A stretch of 15,657 nt of DNA from JANYJJ01 sp038241115 (lineage in GTDB: Bacteria > Pseudomonadota > Gammaproteobacteria > Burkholderiales > Burkholderiaceae_C): assembly GCA_038241115.1 (NCBI GenBank), contig JBBRGA010000079.1, forward strand, positions 1-15,657, given 5' to 3'. Both the position numbers and the translations under genes were made by a program. The notes beneath the pieces are model-generated. The model saw only the letters and a program-made list of their open reading frames with translations. It had not been told where the DNA came from and made no database searches. Numbering within the stretch: the first letter of the stretch is position 1; every line of letters begins with the position of its first letter. Below, in pieces: positions 1 to 6,896 of this stretch.

Positions 1-1374
1 TTGCTGCCCGAATTGCCGACTCACGACAAGCCCACGCAGGCGCGCCCGGCCTTCATCAATTTGCAGCAGTACTACGTCGAGGGCTACTTGATCGAGCGCG
101 CGCTGGAGTTGCCGCTCATCGATATCCGCTGGTGCAACACCGTCACCGGTTTGACGCAGCACGCCGACCACACCGAGCTCACCATCCACACGCCCGACGG
201 TCCCTACGCCGTGCACGCCGACTACATGGTGGCGTGCGACGGCTCGCGTTCGCCGCTGCGCGCGATGATGGGTTTGGAGACCGAAGGACGCGTGTTTCGC
301 GACCGCTTCTTGATCGCCGATGTGCGCATGGACGTGGCCATGGTGGATGAGCGGCGCTTCTGGTTCGACCCGCCGTTTCACCCCAAGCAAAGCGTGCTGC
401 TGCACAAGCAGGCCGACAGCATGTGGCGCATCGATTTCCAGTTGGGTTGGGACGCCGATCCCGAGGCCGAAAAGCAACCCGAGCGCATTGCGTCGCGCGT
501 GCGCGCGCTGCTGGACAGCATCGGCGCTCAGGACGTGGGCTTCACCATCGGTTGGGCCAGCGTTTACACCTTCGCTTGCCAGCGCATGCAGCGCTTTCGG
601 CACGACCGGGTCTTGTTTGCCGGCGATGCGGCGCACGGTGTGTCGCCGTTCGGTGCACGCGGTGCCAATTCAGGTGTGCAGGACGCCGACAACCTGGGGT
701 GGAAATTGGCGCGCGTGGTGCGGGCCGAGTCGCCCGCGACGCTGCTTGACAGTTACGCCCTCGAGCGCGAATACGCGGCCGATGAAAACATTTTGAACAG
801 CACGCGCGCCACCGACTTCATCACGCCCAAAAGCGAAATCAGCGCGTTGTTTAGAGACGCGGTGCTCGTCCTGTCGCGCAAGCATGCGTTTGCGCGGCGC
901 GTGGTCAACAGCGGGCGCTTGTCGGTGCCGTCGACCTTGCACGGATCGGCACTGAACACTGCCGATGTCGATGAATTCAGCGGCTTGATGGTTCCCGGCG
1001 CACCGGCGCTGGACGCGCCTCTGGTTTGCGCGGGTCGCGGCACCTGGTTGCTCCAGGAACTGGGTGCCGATTTCACTTTTTTGGTGTTTGGCGAGGCGCC
1101 CTCGTGGGCCGACGAATTGATGCAGAAAAATGTAACGTTGAAAGTGCTGGCCATCGACAAGGAGATGGACACGTCTGGACACGCGGCCCAGCGCTACGAT
1201 GGCCAAACTGGCACCGCGTACCTGCTGCGCCCTGACCAACATGTGTGTGCGCGGTGGCGGGCACCGACGCAGGCGGCGGTTGAAGCGGCCGTCGACGTGG
1301 CGTCGGGAACGGGAACGAGAACAGGAACAAGAACAGCGACAGCAAGGACGAAGGCAGAGGCAACCCCATGCTGA
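1..1374 (+). CDS. MhpA-like FAD-dependent aromatic monooxygenase (5' partial)
   Basis: This is a class A flavoprotein hydroxylase that probably puts a hydroxyl group on an aromatic acid using NAD(P)H and O2 in the cytoplasm. The window opens inside the gene. The N-terminal FAD-binding GxGxxG segment, roughly the first 80-100 residues of a protein of about 540, is missing, so the TTG at base 1 is only an internal codon. The second FAD motif is clear: an RVLFAGDAAH segment with Asp at about residue 209, followed by a GARGANSGVQDADNLGWKL helix typical of the 3-(3-hydroxyphenyl)propionate hydroxylase (MhpA) group. The last 150 residues form the usual thioredoxin-like C-terminal domain. The protein ends in an odd (G/R)T dipeptide tail encoded by a hexanucleotide repeat. 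Its stop overlaps the next start by 7 bp, and hmgA follows, so a role in feeding or using the homogentisate pathway is likely. The exact substrate cannot be read from the sequence. Confidence 0.9.
   Translation: MLPELPTHDKPTQARPAFINLQQYYVEGYLIERALELPLIDIRWCNTVTGLTQHADHTELTIHTPDGPYAVHADYMVACDGSRSPLRAMMGLETEGRVFRDRFLIADVRMDVAMVDERRFWFDPPFHPKQSVLLHKQADSMWRIDFQLGWDADPEAEKQPERIASRVRALLDSIGAQDVGFTIGWASVYTFACQRMQRFRHDRVLFAGDAAHGVSPFGARGANSGVQDADNLGWKLARVVRAESPATLLDSYALEREYAADENILNSTRATDFITPKSEISALFRDAVLVLSRKHAFARRVVNSGRLSVPSTLHGSALNTADVDEFSGLMVPGAPALDAPLVCAGRGTWLLQELGADFTFLVFGEAPSWADELMQKNVTLKVLAIDKEMDTSGHAAQRYDGQTGTAYLLRPDQHVCARWRAPTQAAVEAAVDVASGTGTRTGTRTATARTKAEATPC
1305..1340 (+). repeat. Hexanucleotide repeat in monooxygenase C-terminus
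   Basis: Five consecutive RRRAAC hexamers (GGGAAC, GGGAAC, GAGAAC, AGGAAC, AAGAAC) run from 1305 to 1334, followed by a more degenerate unit to 1340. In frame they encode alternating Gly/Arg and Thr, using AGA and ACA codons that are uncommon elsewhere in the window. The unit is a multiple of three, so copy-number change would lengthen or shorten the protein tail without a frameshift. Confidence 0.8.
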
Positions 1375-1595
1375 AACAAGTCTTGAACACCGACCCCAAC
1401 CTCGACAGCGCAGACGATTTCTACGAAGCGCTTATTCATGCGCACCGCGATTTGTTGCCCGAACAAAGCCACGCCATGAACGCCAAGTTGATCTTGCTGT
1501 TGGCCAATCACGTCGGCAGCCAAAGCGTGCTGGTGCAAGCCCTGTGCGCAGCGCGCGAGGCCACGTTGGTTCACCACGAAGATGCGCATCTTTGA
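1368..1595 (+). CDS. DUF2783 domain small protein
   Basis: A 75-residue soluble, mainly helical protein with no signal peptide or membrane segment. The pattern LDSADDFYEALIHAHRDLL, followed by a helix around MNAKLILLLANHVG, resembles the DUF2783 family, small proteins that, as I recall, are encoded beside FAD monooxygenases in Burkholderiales. No biochemical role is known to me. The ATG is supported by an AGAGG ribosome site at 1356-1360, seven bases upstream, placed inside the tail of the monooxygenase gene. The start overlaps that gene by 7 bp, and hmgA begins nine bases after the stop. Tight packing implies co-transcription and probably translational coupling, so an accessory role for the monooxygenase or the homogentisate step is a reasonable guess. 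One Cys is present; no metal-binding motif is evident. Confidence 0.8.
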   Translation: MLKQVLNTDPNLDSADDFYEALIHAHRDLLPEQSHAMNAKLILLLANHVGSQSVLVQALCAAREATLVHHEDAHL

Positions 1596-1604
1596 CGCCC
1601 GTCC

Positions 1605-2921
1605 ATGATCTCTTCAGACTCCCTTCCCGTGGCACTTGAATACCAATCCGGCTTTGGCAACGAGTTTGCGAGCGAGGCCTTGCTGGGTGCGTTGCCCGTG
1701 GGCCGCAACAGCCCGCAGGCCGTCGCACACGGCTTGTATGCCGAATTGCTCAGCGGCACCGCATTCACCGCGCCGCGCGCCGACAACCGGCGCACCTGGC
1801 TGTACCGCCGCGCGCCTTCAGTCATGGTGGGCGGCTACGCGCCCCTTGCACAGAGCATGTGGAAATCGGGCGCCAAAGACGGCGTGGCCGCGCCCCCAGA
1901 CCCGATGCGCTGGGCTGCTCTGGCCGTGCCTGCGGCCGACGAGCAAGCGCTTGATTTTGTGGACGGCCTGCACACCATGGCGGTCAACGGCGACGCCGAC
2001 TCGCAAAGCGGCATGGCCGCGCACGTCTACCTGGTCAACCGGTCCATGACGCAGCGCGCCTTGGTCAACGCCGATGCTGAAATGCTGATCGTTCCGCAGC
2101 AAGGCGAGTTGACCGTCGTCACTGAGTTGGGCTGTCTGCGAGTCGCACCGGGCGAAGTGGCTTTGTTGCCGCGCGGTGTGGCATTTCAAGTTCAGGTGAC
2201 TGGGCCTTCGCGTGGCTATGTGTGCGAAAACTACGGCGCGCACTTCCGCTTGCCCGAGCTCGGACCCATCGGCAGCAACGGCTTGGCCAATGCGCGCGAC
2301 TTTTTGGCACCCGTGGCGGCGTTCGAACGCGGCCTGGATCAGCCTTGGCAAATCGTCAAAAAGTACGGCGGCAGCCTGTGGGCCGCAGCGGCAAAGGCCT
2401 CACCGTTCAACGTGGTGGCGTGGCACGGCAACCTGGTGCCCATGAAGTACGACACCGCCAACTTCATGACGCTGGGCTCCATCAGCTACGACCATCCTGA
2501 CCCGAGCATTTTCACGGTGTTGACGTCGCCAAGCGACACGACGGGGGTGGCCAATTGCGATTTCGTGATCTTCCCGCCGCGCTGGTTGGTGGCCGAGAAC
2601 ACCTTCCGCCCGCCTTGGTACCACCGCAACCTGATGAGTGAATTCATGGGCCTGGTGCAAGGCCAATACGACGCCAAACCCGAAGGCTTCAAACCCGGCG
2701 GCATCAGCCTGCACAACTGCATGGTGCCCCACGGGCCCGACGCAGATGCGTTCACGCGCGCCAGCAACGCAGAGTTGTCACCCCAAAAATTGACCGACAC
2801 CCTGGCCTTCATGTTCGAGAGCCGCTGGCGCTTTTTACCGACCGAATTTGCGATGCAGTGCGGGGCTTTGGATGCAGGCTACCGCGGGTGCTGGAGCGGT
2901 TTGAAGGCGGCGCCGATTTAG
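1605..2921 (+). CDS. hmgA: Homogentisate 1,2-dioxygenase
   Basis: This Fe(II) ring-cleaving dioxygenase converts homogentisate to maleylacetoacetate in the tyrosine and phenylalanine degradation pathway. It is 438 residues long, normal for the family. It has the typical YQSGFGNEFASEA start and the C-terminal active-site block. The three iron ligands of the human enzyme (His335, Glu341, His371) map by motif to His340 (WYHRN), Glu346 (MSEFMG) and His376 (VPHGPDAD). The FMFESRWRFLPTEFA segment near the C-terminus is also typical. The ATG at 1605 lacks a good Shine-Dalgarno sequence, so translation may depend on coupling to the upstream DUF2783 gene, which ends nine bases earlier. In many relatives fumarylacetoacetase lies next to hmgA; here a convergent antiporter gene follows, so later pathway steps must be encoded upstream of the window or elsewhere. 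Nothing looks truncated or inactivated. Confidence 0.98.
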   Translation: MISSDSLPVALEYQSGFGNEFASEALLGALPVGRNSPQAVAHGLYAELLSGTAFTAPRADNRRTWLYRRAPSVMVGGYAPLAQSMWKSGAKDGVAAPPDPMRWAALAVPAADEQALDFVDGLHTMAVNGDADSQSGMAAHVYLVNRSMTQRALVNADAEMLIVPQQGELTVVTELGCLRVAPGEVALLPRGVAFQVQVTGPSRGYVCENYGAHFRLPELGPIGSNGLANARDFLAPVAAFERGLDQPWQIVKKYGGSLWAAAAKASPFNVVAWHGNLVPMKYDTANFMTLGSISYDHPDPSIFTVLTSPSDTTGVANCDFVIFPPRWLVAENTFRPPWYHRNLMSEFMGLVQGQYDAKPEGFKPGGISLHNCMVPHGPDADAFTRASNAELSPQKLTDTLAFMFESRWRFLPTEFAMQCGALDAGYRGCWSGLKAAPI

Positions 2922-2941
2922 TCCGTCAGATGGAGTCATGC

Positions 2942-2977
2942 CGAAGTCACGCTTGATTGTTGTGGAGCGAGACTTCG
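2942..2977. terminator. Imperfect hairpin between convergent hmgA and kefC
   Basis: CGAAGTC (2942-2948) pairs with GACTTCG (2971-2977). After one A/A mismatch, CGCT (2950-2953) pairs with AGCG (2966-2969), giving an 11-pair stem with a 12-base loop. It sits between the ends of two convergent genes, 5 bp from the kefC stop. There is no T-tract on either side, so it may be a 3' end stabiliser or bidirectional barrier rather than a classic intrinsic terminator. Confidence 0.4.
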
Positions 2978-2982
2978 ACACC

Positions 2983-4863
2983 TCAGCCCGAACGCGTCTC
3001 AGTCAGTGTTTCTGTTGAGCGAGTTGCACTGAGCGCCGCGTCTTCTTCTCCGCTCCAGCCCGCTTTTGCCTTGCGCTGTTCCGCCTCGCCGCGCTCTTGT
3101 GCGAACAGCTCTTCCAACTGTTGACGCCCTTGCTTGGCTGCCGCAATCAACTTGTCTTCGTCTTTCCAAAGCGGTGCCATCTTGTCGAGCTGATCGATGT
3201 TGTGGCGCTTGAACCGCAAGGCCAGATTGCGCGCTTGATGGGGCTGCCAGCCCAGGGTTTCCAGCACGGTGCGCCCGCTGATCAGGGCCGCATCGAAGGT
3301 CTCGCGCTCGATGAACTGCACGCCCAAACTGCGCAGCGCGTAGTAGTGCTCGGTGTTGCGCGCACGCGCCACCAAACTGAGGTTGGGAAAGTGCTGCAGC
3401 GCCATCTTGGCCACCTCCACGCTTTGCGCCATGTCGTCGATCGCCAGCACCATCACCTTGGCCTGCGCCGCGCCCGCCACCCGCAGCAAATCAAGCCTTG
3501 TGGCGTCCCCGTAAAAAACGCGCCAACCAAAGCGGCGAAAGGCTTCGATGGACTCGGCGTCGTGGTCGAGCAAGGTGGGTTTGATGCCGTTGGCAAACAG
3601 CAAGCGCGCCACGATTTGTCCGTATCGACCCGAGCCGGCGATGATGACGCTCTGGTTTTGCGGCTCATTGATTTCAGTCGCCGTGCGGGCTGACTGGCCT
3701 GCCAATTTGGGAATGATCCAGCGGTCGGCCGCCACCAGCATCAGCGGTGTAAGCAACATCGAAATCGCCACCGCCGCCACCAAAAATGACGACGCGGGCG
3801 CGCTGATCACACCCGCTTGTGCTGCGGTTTGAAACACCACAAAGCCAAACTCGCCGCCTTGCGCCAGCAAGATCATGAACACCGGTCGCTCGGGTTTGGG
3901 CAAAGGCATGGCACGGCCCATCGCCCACAGAACCGCAAACTTCAGCAGCAAAAAACCCAGCACGACGGCGGCCATGAGCAGCGGCTCGTTGAGCACGACT
4001 TTGAAATCGATGCTCATGCCCACGGCAATGAAAAACAGGCCCAGCAACAGGCCCTTGAAGGGCTCGATGTCGGTTTCAAGTTCTCGCCGGTATTCGCTTT
4101 CGGCCAACAACACACCGGCCAAAAATGCGCCCAGCGCCATCGACAAACCCACCGACTGCATCAGCGCGGCCGTGGCCACCACCAGCAGCAACGAGGCTGC
4201 CGTGAAGATCTCGGGCGTGTCACTGCGCGCAATCCAGCGCAGGGCAGGGCGCAACAACAAGCGCCCACCGAGCACGATGGTGGCAATCACGCCCAGCGCC
4301 TTGGCGGCACCCAGCCAGCCGCCACCATCACTGGTGTGGGCGCCAGCCACGGCCAACAAGGGCAGCAACGCCAGCAAGGGGATGGCGGCCACGTCTTGCA
4401 GCAGCGACACGCTGAGCACGCTTTGGCCCGAGGTGGTGTTCATCAAGTTGCGCTCGTTGAGCACGCCCAAACCAATCGCTGTGCTCGACAGCGCGAGGCC
4501 CACGGCGGCCACCAAAGCCAGTCGCCAATCGACGCCCGCCAAAACCGCCACGCCCAACATCAATGCGGCCGACCCAAACAGTTGCACGCTGCCCCAACCA
4601 AAAATGGGTTTGCGCAGTTGCCACAAGCGGCGCGGCTCCAGTTCCAGGCCCACCAAAAACAGCATCAAGACCACGCCAAATTCGGCGAAATGCAGCATGT
4701 CCTGAGGGTCGGTCACAAACTTCAAACCCCACGGGCCAATCAAAATTCCGGCGCCCAGATAGCCAATGATGGAGCCCAAGCCCAGAAATTTGGCCAGCGG
4801 CACGGCGAGCACCGCCGCCGCCAGGTACACCATCGTCCCGGTCAGCCAAGAGGTTTGTTCCAT
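2983..4863 (-). CDS. kefC: Glutathione-regulated K+/H+ antiporter, KefC type
   Basis: A CPA2-family inner-membrane antiporter that in E. coli lets K+ out and H+ in when glutathione adducts form, protecting against electrophiles. It has 626 residues. An N-terminal transport domain of about 12-13 hydrophobic segments spans roughly residues 5-385. It includes the conserved SSTAI stretch and a LLQDVAAIP segment whose Asp157 matches the transport aspartate of the family. The regulatory loop ELETDIEPFKGLLLGLFF (261-278) closely resembles the KefC inhibitory loop. A cytoplasmic RCK_N domain begins near residue 404 with the nucleotide-binding motif GSGRYG (410-415). The C-terminal tail is charged and low-complexity. 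The ATG overlaps the kefF stop by one base (TGATG), and no strong ribosome site precedes it, which points to coupled translation. KefB is a close paralogue, but the adjacent KefF-like gene and the loop favour KefC. Confidence 0.92.
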   Translation of the reverse strand: MEQTSWLTGTMVYLAAAVLAVPLAKFLGLGSIIGYLGAGILIGPWGLKFVTDPQDMLHFAEFGVVLMLFLVGLELEPRRLWQLRKPIFGWGSVQLFGSAALMLGVAVLAGVDWRLALVAAVGLALSSTAIGLGVLNERNLMNTTSGQSVLSVSLLQDVAAIPLLALLPLLAVAGAHTSDGGGWLGAAKALGVIATIVLGGRLLLRPALRWIARSDTPEIFTAASLLLVVATAALMQSVGLSMALGAFLAGVLLAESEYRRELETDIEPFKGLLLGLFFIAVGMSIDFKVVLNEPLLMAAVVLGFLLLKFAVLWAMGRAMPLPKPERPVFMILLAQGGEFGFVVFQTAAQAGVISAPASSFLVAAVAISMLLTPLMLVAADRWIIPKLAGQSARTATEINEPQNQSVIIAGSGRYGQIVARLLFANGIKPTLLDHDAESIEAFRRFGWRVFYGDATRLDLLRVAGAAQAKVMVLAIDDMAQSVEVAKMALQHFPNLSLVARARNTEHYYALRSLGVQFIERETFDAALISGRTVLETLGWQPHQARNLALRFKRHNIDQLDKMAPLWKDEDKLIAAAKQGRQQLEELFAQERGEAEQRKAKAGWSGEEDAALSATRSTETLTETRSG

Positions 4864-5528
4864 CAGGTGAGCGCCTTCAATTTTTGTTCATCGACCGTCG
4901 CCTCAAGCCGCGGCCGCGCCGACACCGGCACCTCGCAATCCACGCAGTTGTCCAACTCGGCCAACTCGGGCCAATCGGGGTAGCTGCTCAGGCGCTGCGC
5001 GTAAATCGCGGCGTGGTCCGCCAAATCGATCTCGCTGACTTGATGTGCGCCGTGCAGCAACATCGGTTGCAAAAACCGCATGCCGCAGAGCGCGGCCGTT
5101 TGTTCATACGGCGGCAAAAAAGCGTCGAAAAAGTAGCGGTTGTAGCTGTCCGGTTGGTAAGAGTCTTCGGGCCCGCCGGTGGTGGCCACCAGCCACACAT
5201 CTTTGCCGCGTAGGGCGTTGCCTTTGGGGCCGTAGGCCCAGTTGAAGGCCAGCACCTCGTCGAGGTAGAGCTTCATCATCGGCGTCATGCCGTACCAATG
5301 AACGGGGTGCTGCCACACCACCAGCTTGGCGTTACGCAGCGCGAGTTGTTCGGCGGCCACATCGATCAGGTAGTCGGGGTAGCGCGCATACAGATCGCGC
5401 ACCTGCACTTTCGGCTGGTCTTGCGCGGCCTTGAACAAGCGGCTGTTGGCACGCGACGACTCCAGCGACGGATGGGCCAGGATGACCAATACGTCAGCGA
5501 GCAAAGTGGATGGTTCAGGTGTGGTCAT
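4863..5528 (-). CDS. kefF: KefF-like NAD(P)H oxidoreductase, KefC ancillary subunit
   Basis: A flavodoxin-fold FMN quinone reductase that binds KefC and is needed for its full activity in E. coli. The core (about residues 13-180) follows KefF closely: VLVILAHPS at the first strand, LYARYPDYLIDVAAEQ, the WQHPVHWYGMTPMMKLYLDEV flavin/active-site region (72-92) and VATTGG (114-119). I chose the ATG at 5528, giving 221 residues. It has a TTAAGGG ribosome site just upstream and puts the first beta strand close to the N-terminus; the open frame runs 37 codons further to 5639 but that part has no family similarity. E. coli KefF has about 176 residues; here a C-terminal extension of about 40 residues carries Cys195 and Cys198 in a CVDC motif. 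kefC follows with a one-base overlap. Confidence 0.92.
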   Translation of the reverse strand: MTTPEPSTLLADVLVILAHPSLESSRANSRLFKAAQDQPKVQVRDLYARYPDYLIDVAAEQLALRNAKLVVWQHPVHWYGMTPMMKLYLDEVLAFNWAYGPKGNALRGKDVWLVATTGGPEDSYQPDSYNRYFFDAFLPPYEQTAALCGMRFLQPMLLHGAHQVSEIDLADHAAIYAQRLSSYPDWPELAELDNCVDCEVPVSARPRLEATVDEQKLKALT

Positions 5529-5602
5529 GCCCTTAACATTAACTGATAAGCACCAAATAGACACGCCTGCTGATGCGCGTTTTGGCCCATCTAAAAAGGC
5601 AT

Positions 5603-5661
5603 CGAGCGGTGGGTGTTCGACCCGCTCGCTGGCTTGCACCGCAAGCGCTGACGTGTTTTTT
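5603..5661. promoter_or_regulatory. Two adjacent hairpins in divergent kefF / MaoC leader
   Basis: CGAGCGG (5603-5609) and CCGCTCG (5622-5628) form a perfect 7-bp inverted repeat around a 12-base loop. Within it, GGGT (5611-5614) and ACCC (5620-5623) offer an alternative pairing. Immediately after comes GCTTGC-ACC-GCAAGC (5632-5646), a 6-bp stem with a 3-base loop, then a run of six T at 5656-5661. This lies in the 175-bp gap between divergent kefF and the MaoC gene. It could be a structured 5' leader of the MaoC mRNA or an operator; the T run is too far from the stem for a standard terminator. No convincing -35/-10 pair was found in the gap. Confidence 0.35.
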
Positions 5662-5703
5662 GCGGCAAGTCTTTATTCGTTCACTTCACACCAGAAAGCC
5701 ATC

Positions 5704-6156
5704 ATGCGCACCTTCAAGAACCTCACAGACCTTCAGCCCTTGGTCGGTCAAAACATCGGCGCCAGCGACTGGATCGGCGTCGATCAAGAGCGCATCAACC
5801 TCTTTGCCAAAGCCACCGGCGACGAGCAGTGGATACATGTGGACCCCGTTCGAGCCGCGGCAGGCCCTTTCGGCACACCGATTGCGCACGGCTTTTTGAC
5901 GCTGTCGCTGTTGCCCGAAATGTTTGCCTCGGCCTTCGAAGTGCAAGACACCCGCATGGGCGTCAACTACGGCCTCAACCGCGTGCGCTTCCCGGCGCCG
6001 GTGCCAGTGGGCAGCCGCTTGCGTGGCAATTTCGTGCTGACGGCTTACGAGCCTCTCGAAGGCGGCGCTCAAATCACAGTGGAAGTGACCATGGAGCGCG
6101 AAGGCTCGGTCAAGCCGGTGTGCGTGGCCGAGTCGATAGGTCGGCGCTATGTGTGA
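5704..6156 (+). CDS. MaoC family hot-dog dehydratase
   Basis: A 150-residue single hot-dog protein of the MaoC / (R)-specific enoyl-CoA hydratase group, expected to hydrate 2-enoyl-CoA thioesters in the cytoplasm as a homodimer. The catalytic hydratase-2 motif is present: ATGDEQWIHVDP, with Asp40 and His45 at the spacing of Asp31/His36 in PhaJ, followed by GTPIAHGFLTLSLLP. The N-terminal part (LQPLVGQNIGASDW) and C-terminal REGSVKPVCVAES strand are typical of the NodN-like subset. The ATG at 5704 was chosen because the open frame upstream to 5431 crosses the kefF start and has no family similarity; only a weak purine stretch (AGAAAG) precedes it. No PHA synthase or beta-oxidation gene is nearby, so the acyl-CoA substrate is unknown. 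A 15-bp tandem repeat begins at its stop codon. Confidence 0.9.
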   Translation: MRTFKNLTDLQPLVGQNIGASDWIGVDQERINLFAKATGDEQWIHVDPVRAAAGPFGTPIAHGFLTLSLLPEMFASAFEVQDTRMGVNYGLNRVRFPAPVPVGSRLRGNFVLTAYEPLEGGAQITVEVTMEREGSVKPVCVAESIGRRYV

Positions 6157-6196
6157 AGCCGAGCCGTGTGAAACCAAGCCGTGTGAAAACAAGCCG
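6147..6196 (+). repeat. 15-bp tandem repeat over MaoC stop codon
   Basis: Two near-identical copies of GCCGTGTGAAAMCAA occupy 6163-6177 and 6178-6192, with a degenerate first copy over the MaoC gene end (about 6147-6162) and a four-base fragment after (6193-6196). Each unit carries a TGA, so stops at 6154, 6169 and 6184 lie in the same frame 15 bp apart. It looks like a recent duplication of the gene terminus. Confidence 0.8.
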
Positions 6197-6240
6197 CTTC
6201 AGCTGTCTGTGCACGTCGATACAACCGAGAAATTTCTGCC

Positions 6241-6708
6241 ATGACCACACCCATTCAACCGCGCTGGAAGCACGACGGCGTCTGCGTTGTCAGTGCCGAC
6301 CAGCTTGACCCGAACACCGCGCAAACGCCCGGCATGGACCGCAAGGCGGCGATCAACTTTGCGCGCACCGGGGCTCAAAAATTGTGGGCCGGCACGGTGC
6401 ACATCCATCCTGACGCCAAGACAGGCGCGCATCACCACGGCGCGCTGGAGAGCGTGATCTTCGTCGTCAAAGGTCGCGCCCGAATGCGCTGGGGCGACGC
6501 GCTCGAGTTCACCGCCGAAGCCGGTCCGGGCGACATCATCTACGTGCCGCCTTATGTGCCGCATCAGGAAATCAATGCCAGCGCCACCGAAACCTTGCAG
6601 TGCGTGTTGGTGCGCAGCGACGGCGAGGCGGTGGCGGTGAATCTGGACATCGCGCCGGTGGAGCAGCCCGAAAGCGTGGCCTGGATCGACCCCATCCATC
6701 GCGCCTGA
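6241..6708 (+). CDS. Cupin domain metalloprotein
   Basis: A 155-residue cytoplasmic single-domain cupin. Motif 1 is present with the metal ligands His64, His66 and Glu70 (AHHHGALE) and Gly78. Motif 2 is GDIIYVPPYVPHQEIN, with His108 as the fourth ligand. With a full 3-His/1-Glu set it should bind a divalent metal such as Fe, Mn, Ni or Zn and could be a small dioxygenase, isomerase or sugar-binding sensor; the sequence does not decide. The N-terminal 45 residues (KHDGVCVVSADQLDPNTAQTPGM) include the usual leading strands of this bacterial group. The ATG at 6241 is preceded by a weak GAGAAA. It lies 84 bp after the MaoC gene on the same strand and may be co-transcribed, although no shared pathway is obvious. 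An 11-bp tandem repeat starts at its stop codon. Confidence 0.85.
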   Translation: MTTPIQPRWKHDGVCVVSADQLDPNTAQTPGMDRKAAINFARTGAQKLWAGTVHIHPDAKTGAHHHGALESVIFVVKGRARMRWGDALEFTAEAGPGDIIYVPPYVPHQEINASATETLQCVLVRSDGEAVAVNLDIAPVEQPESVAWIDPIHRA

Positions 6709-6745
6709 GTCGCACATGAGTGGCGCTTGAGTCGCGCCTGAGTCG
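6702..6745 (+). repeat. 11-bp tandem repeat over cupin stop codon
   Basis: Four tandem 11-bp units start inside the last codons of the cupin gene: CGCCTGAGTCG (6702-6712), CACATGAGTGG (6713-6723), CGCTTGAGTCG (6724-6734) and CGCCTGAGTCG (6735-6745). Each carries TGA, so stops fall at 6706, 6717, 6728 and 6739, covering all three reading frames. Confidence 0.85.
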
Positions 6746-6752
6746 CGTTTTT
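6733..6752 (+). terminator. Weak intrinsic terminator candidate after cupin gene
   Basis: The last repeat units place CGCG (6733-6736) and CGCG (6744-6747) around a 7-base loop, directly followed by TTTTT (6748-6752). The stem has only four pairs, so termination would be inefficient. A competing GCGCC / GGCGC pairing (6701-6705 with 6722-6726) lies just upstream. From here to the phospholipase gene at 6897 I see no gene. Confidence 0.3.
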
Positions 6753-6896
6753 GCGGGACTTGCGCAATGAAATCGACGGCCCGACGCGGACCGTCATTCA
6801 GCTCTTTCTCGGTGAGCACTTGCACCGGATGCACTGCAACAGATGCTCAGTTCACTCCGACTGTTTGGCGGCTTGTCAACCCTGAGAATTCAGGCC

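Noticed and set aside
670..1242. Reverse-strand open frame within the monooxygenase
   Set aside because: Antisense shadow with no recognisable domain; codon bias follows the + strand gene.
3817..4983. A 388-codon open frame on the + strand, rich in Gln and His
   Set aside because: It is antisense to kefC and kefF; the Gln/His-rich composition is the mirror of Leu/Ala/Val-rich membrane codons, and it shows no family motif.
5529..5639. Longer KefF start 37 codons upstream
   Set aside because: No flavodoxin-fold similarity and no ribosome site; the ATG at 5528 has TTAAGGG before it.
5431..5703. Long N-terminal extension of the MaoC gene
   Set aside because: It overlaps the start of kefF, is not similar to the family, and the hot-dog domain begins right after the ATG at 5704.
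6199..6834. Reverse-strand open frame of 211 codons over the cupin gene
   Set aside because: It is the shadow of the cupin coding sequence, whose metal ligands and motifs are clear on the + strand.
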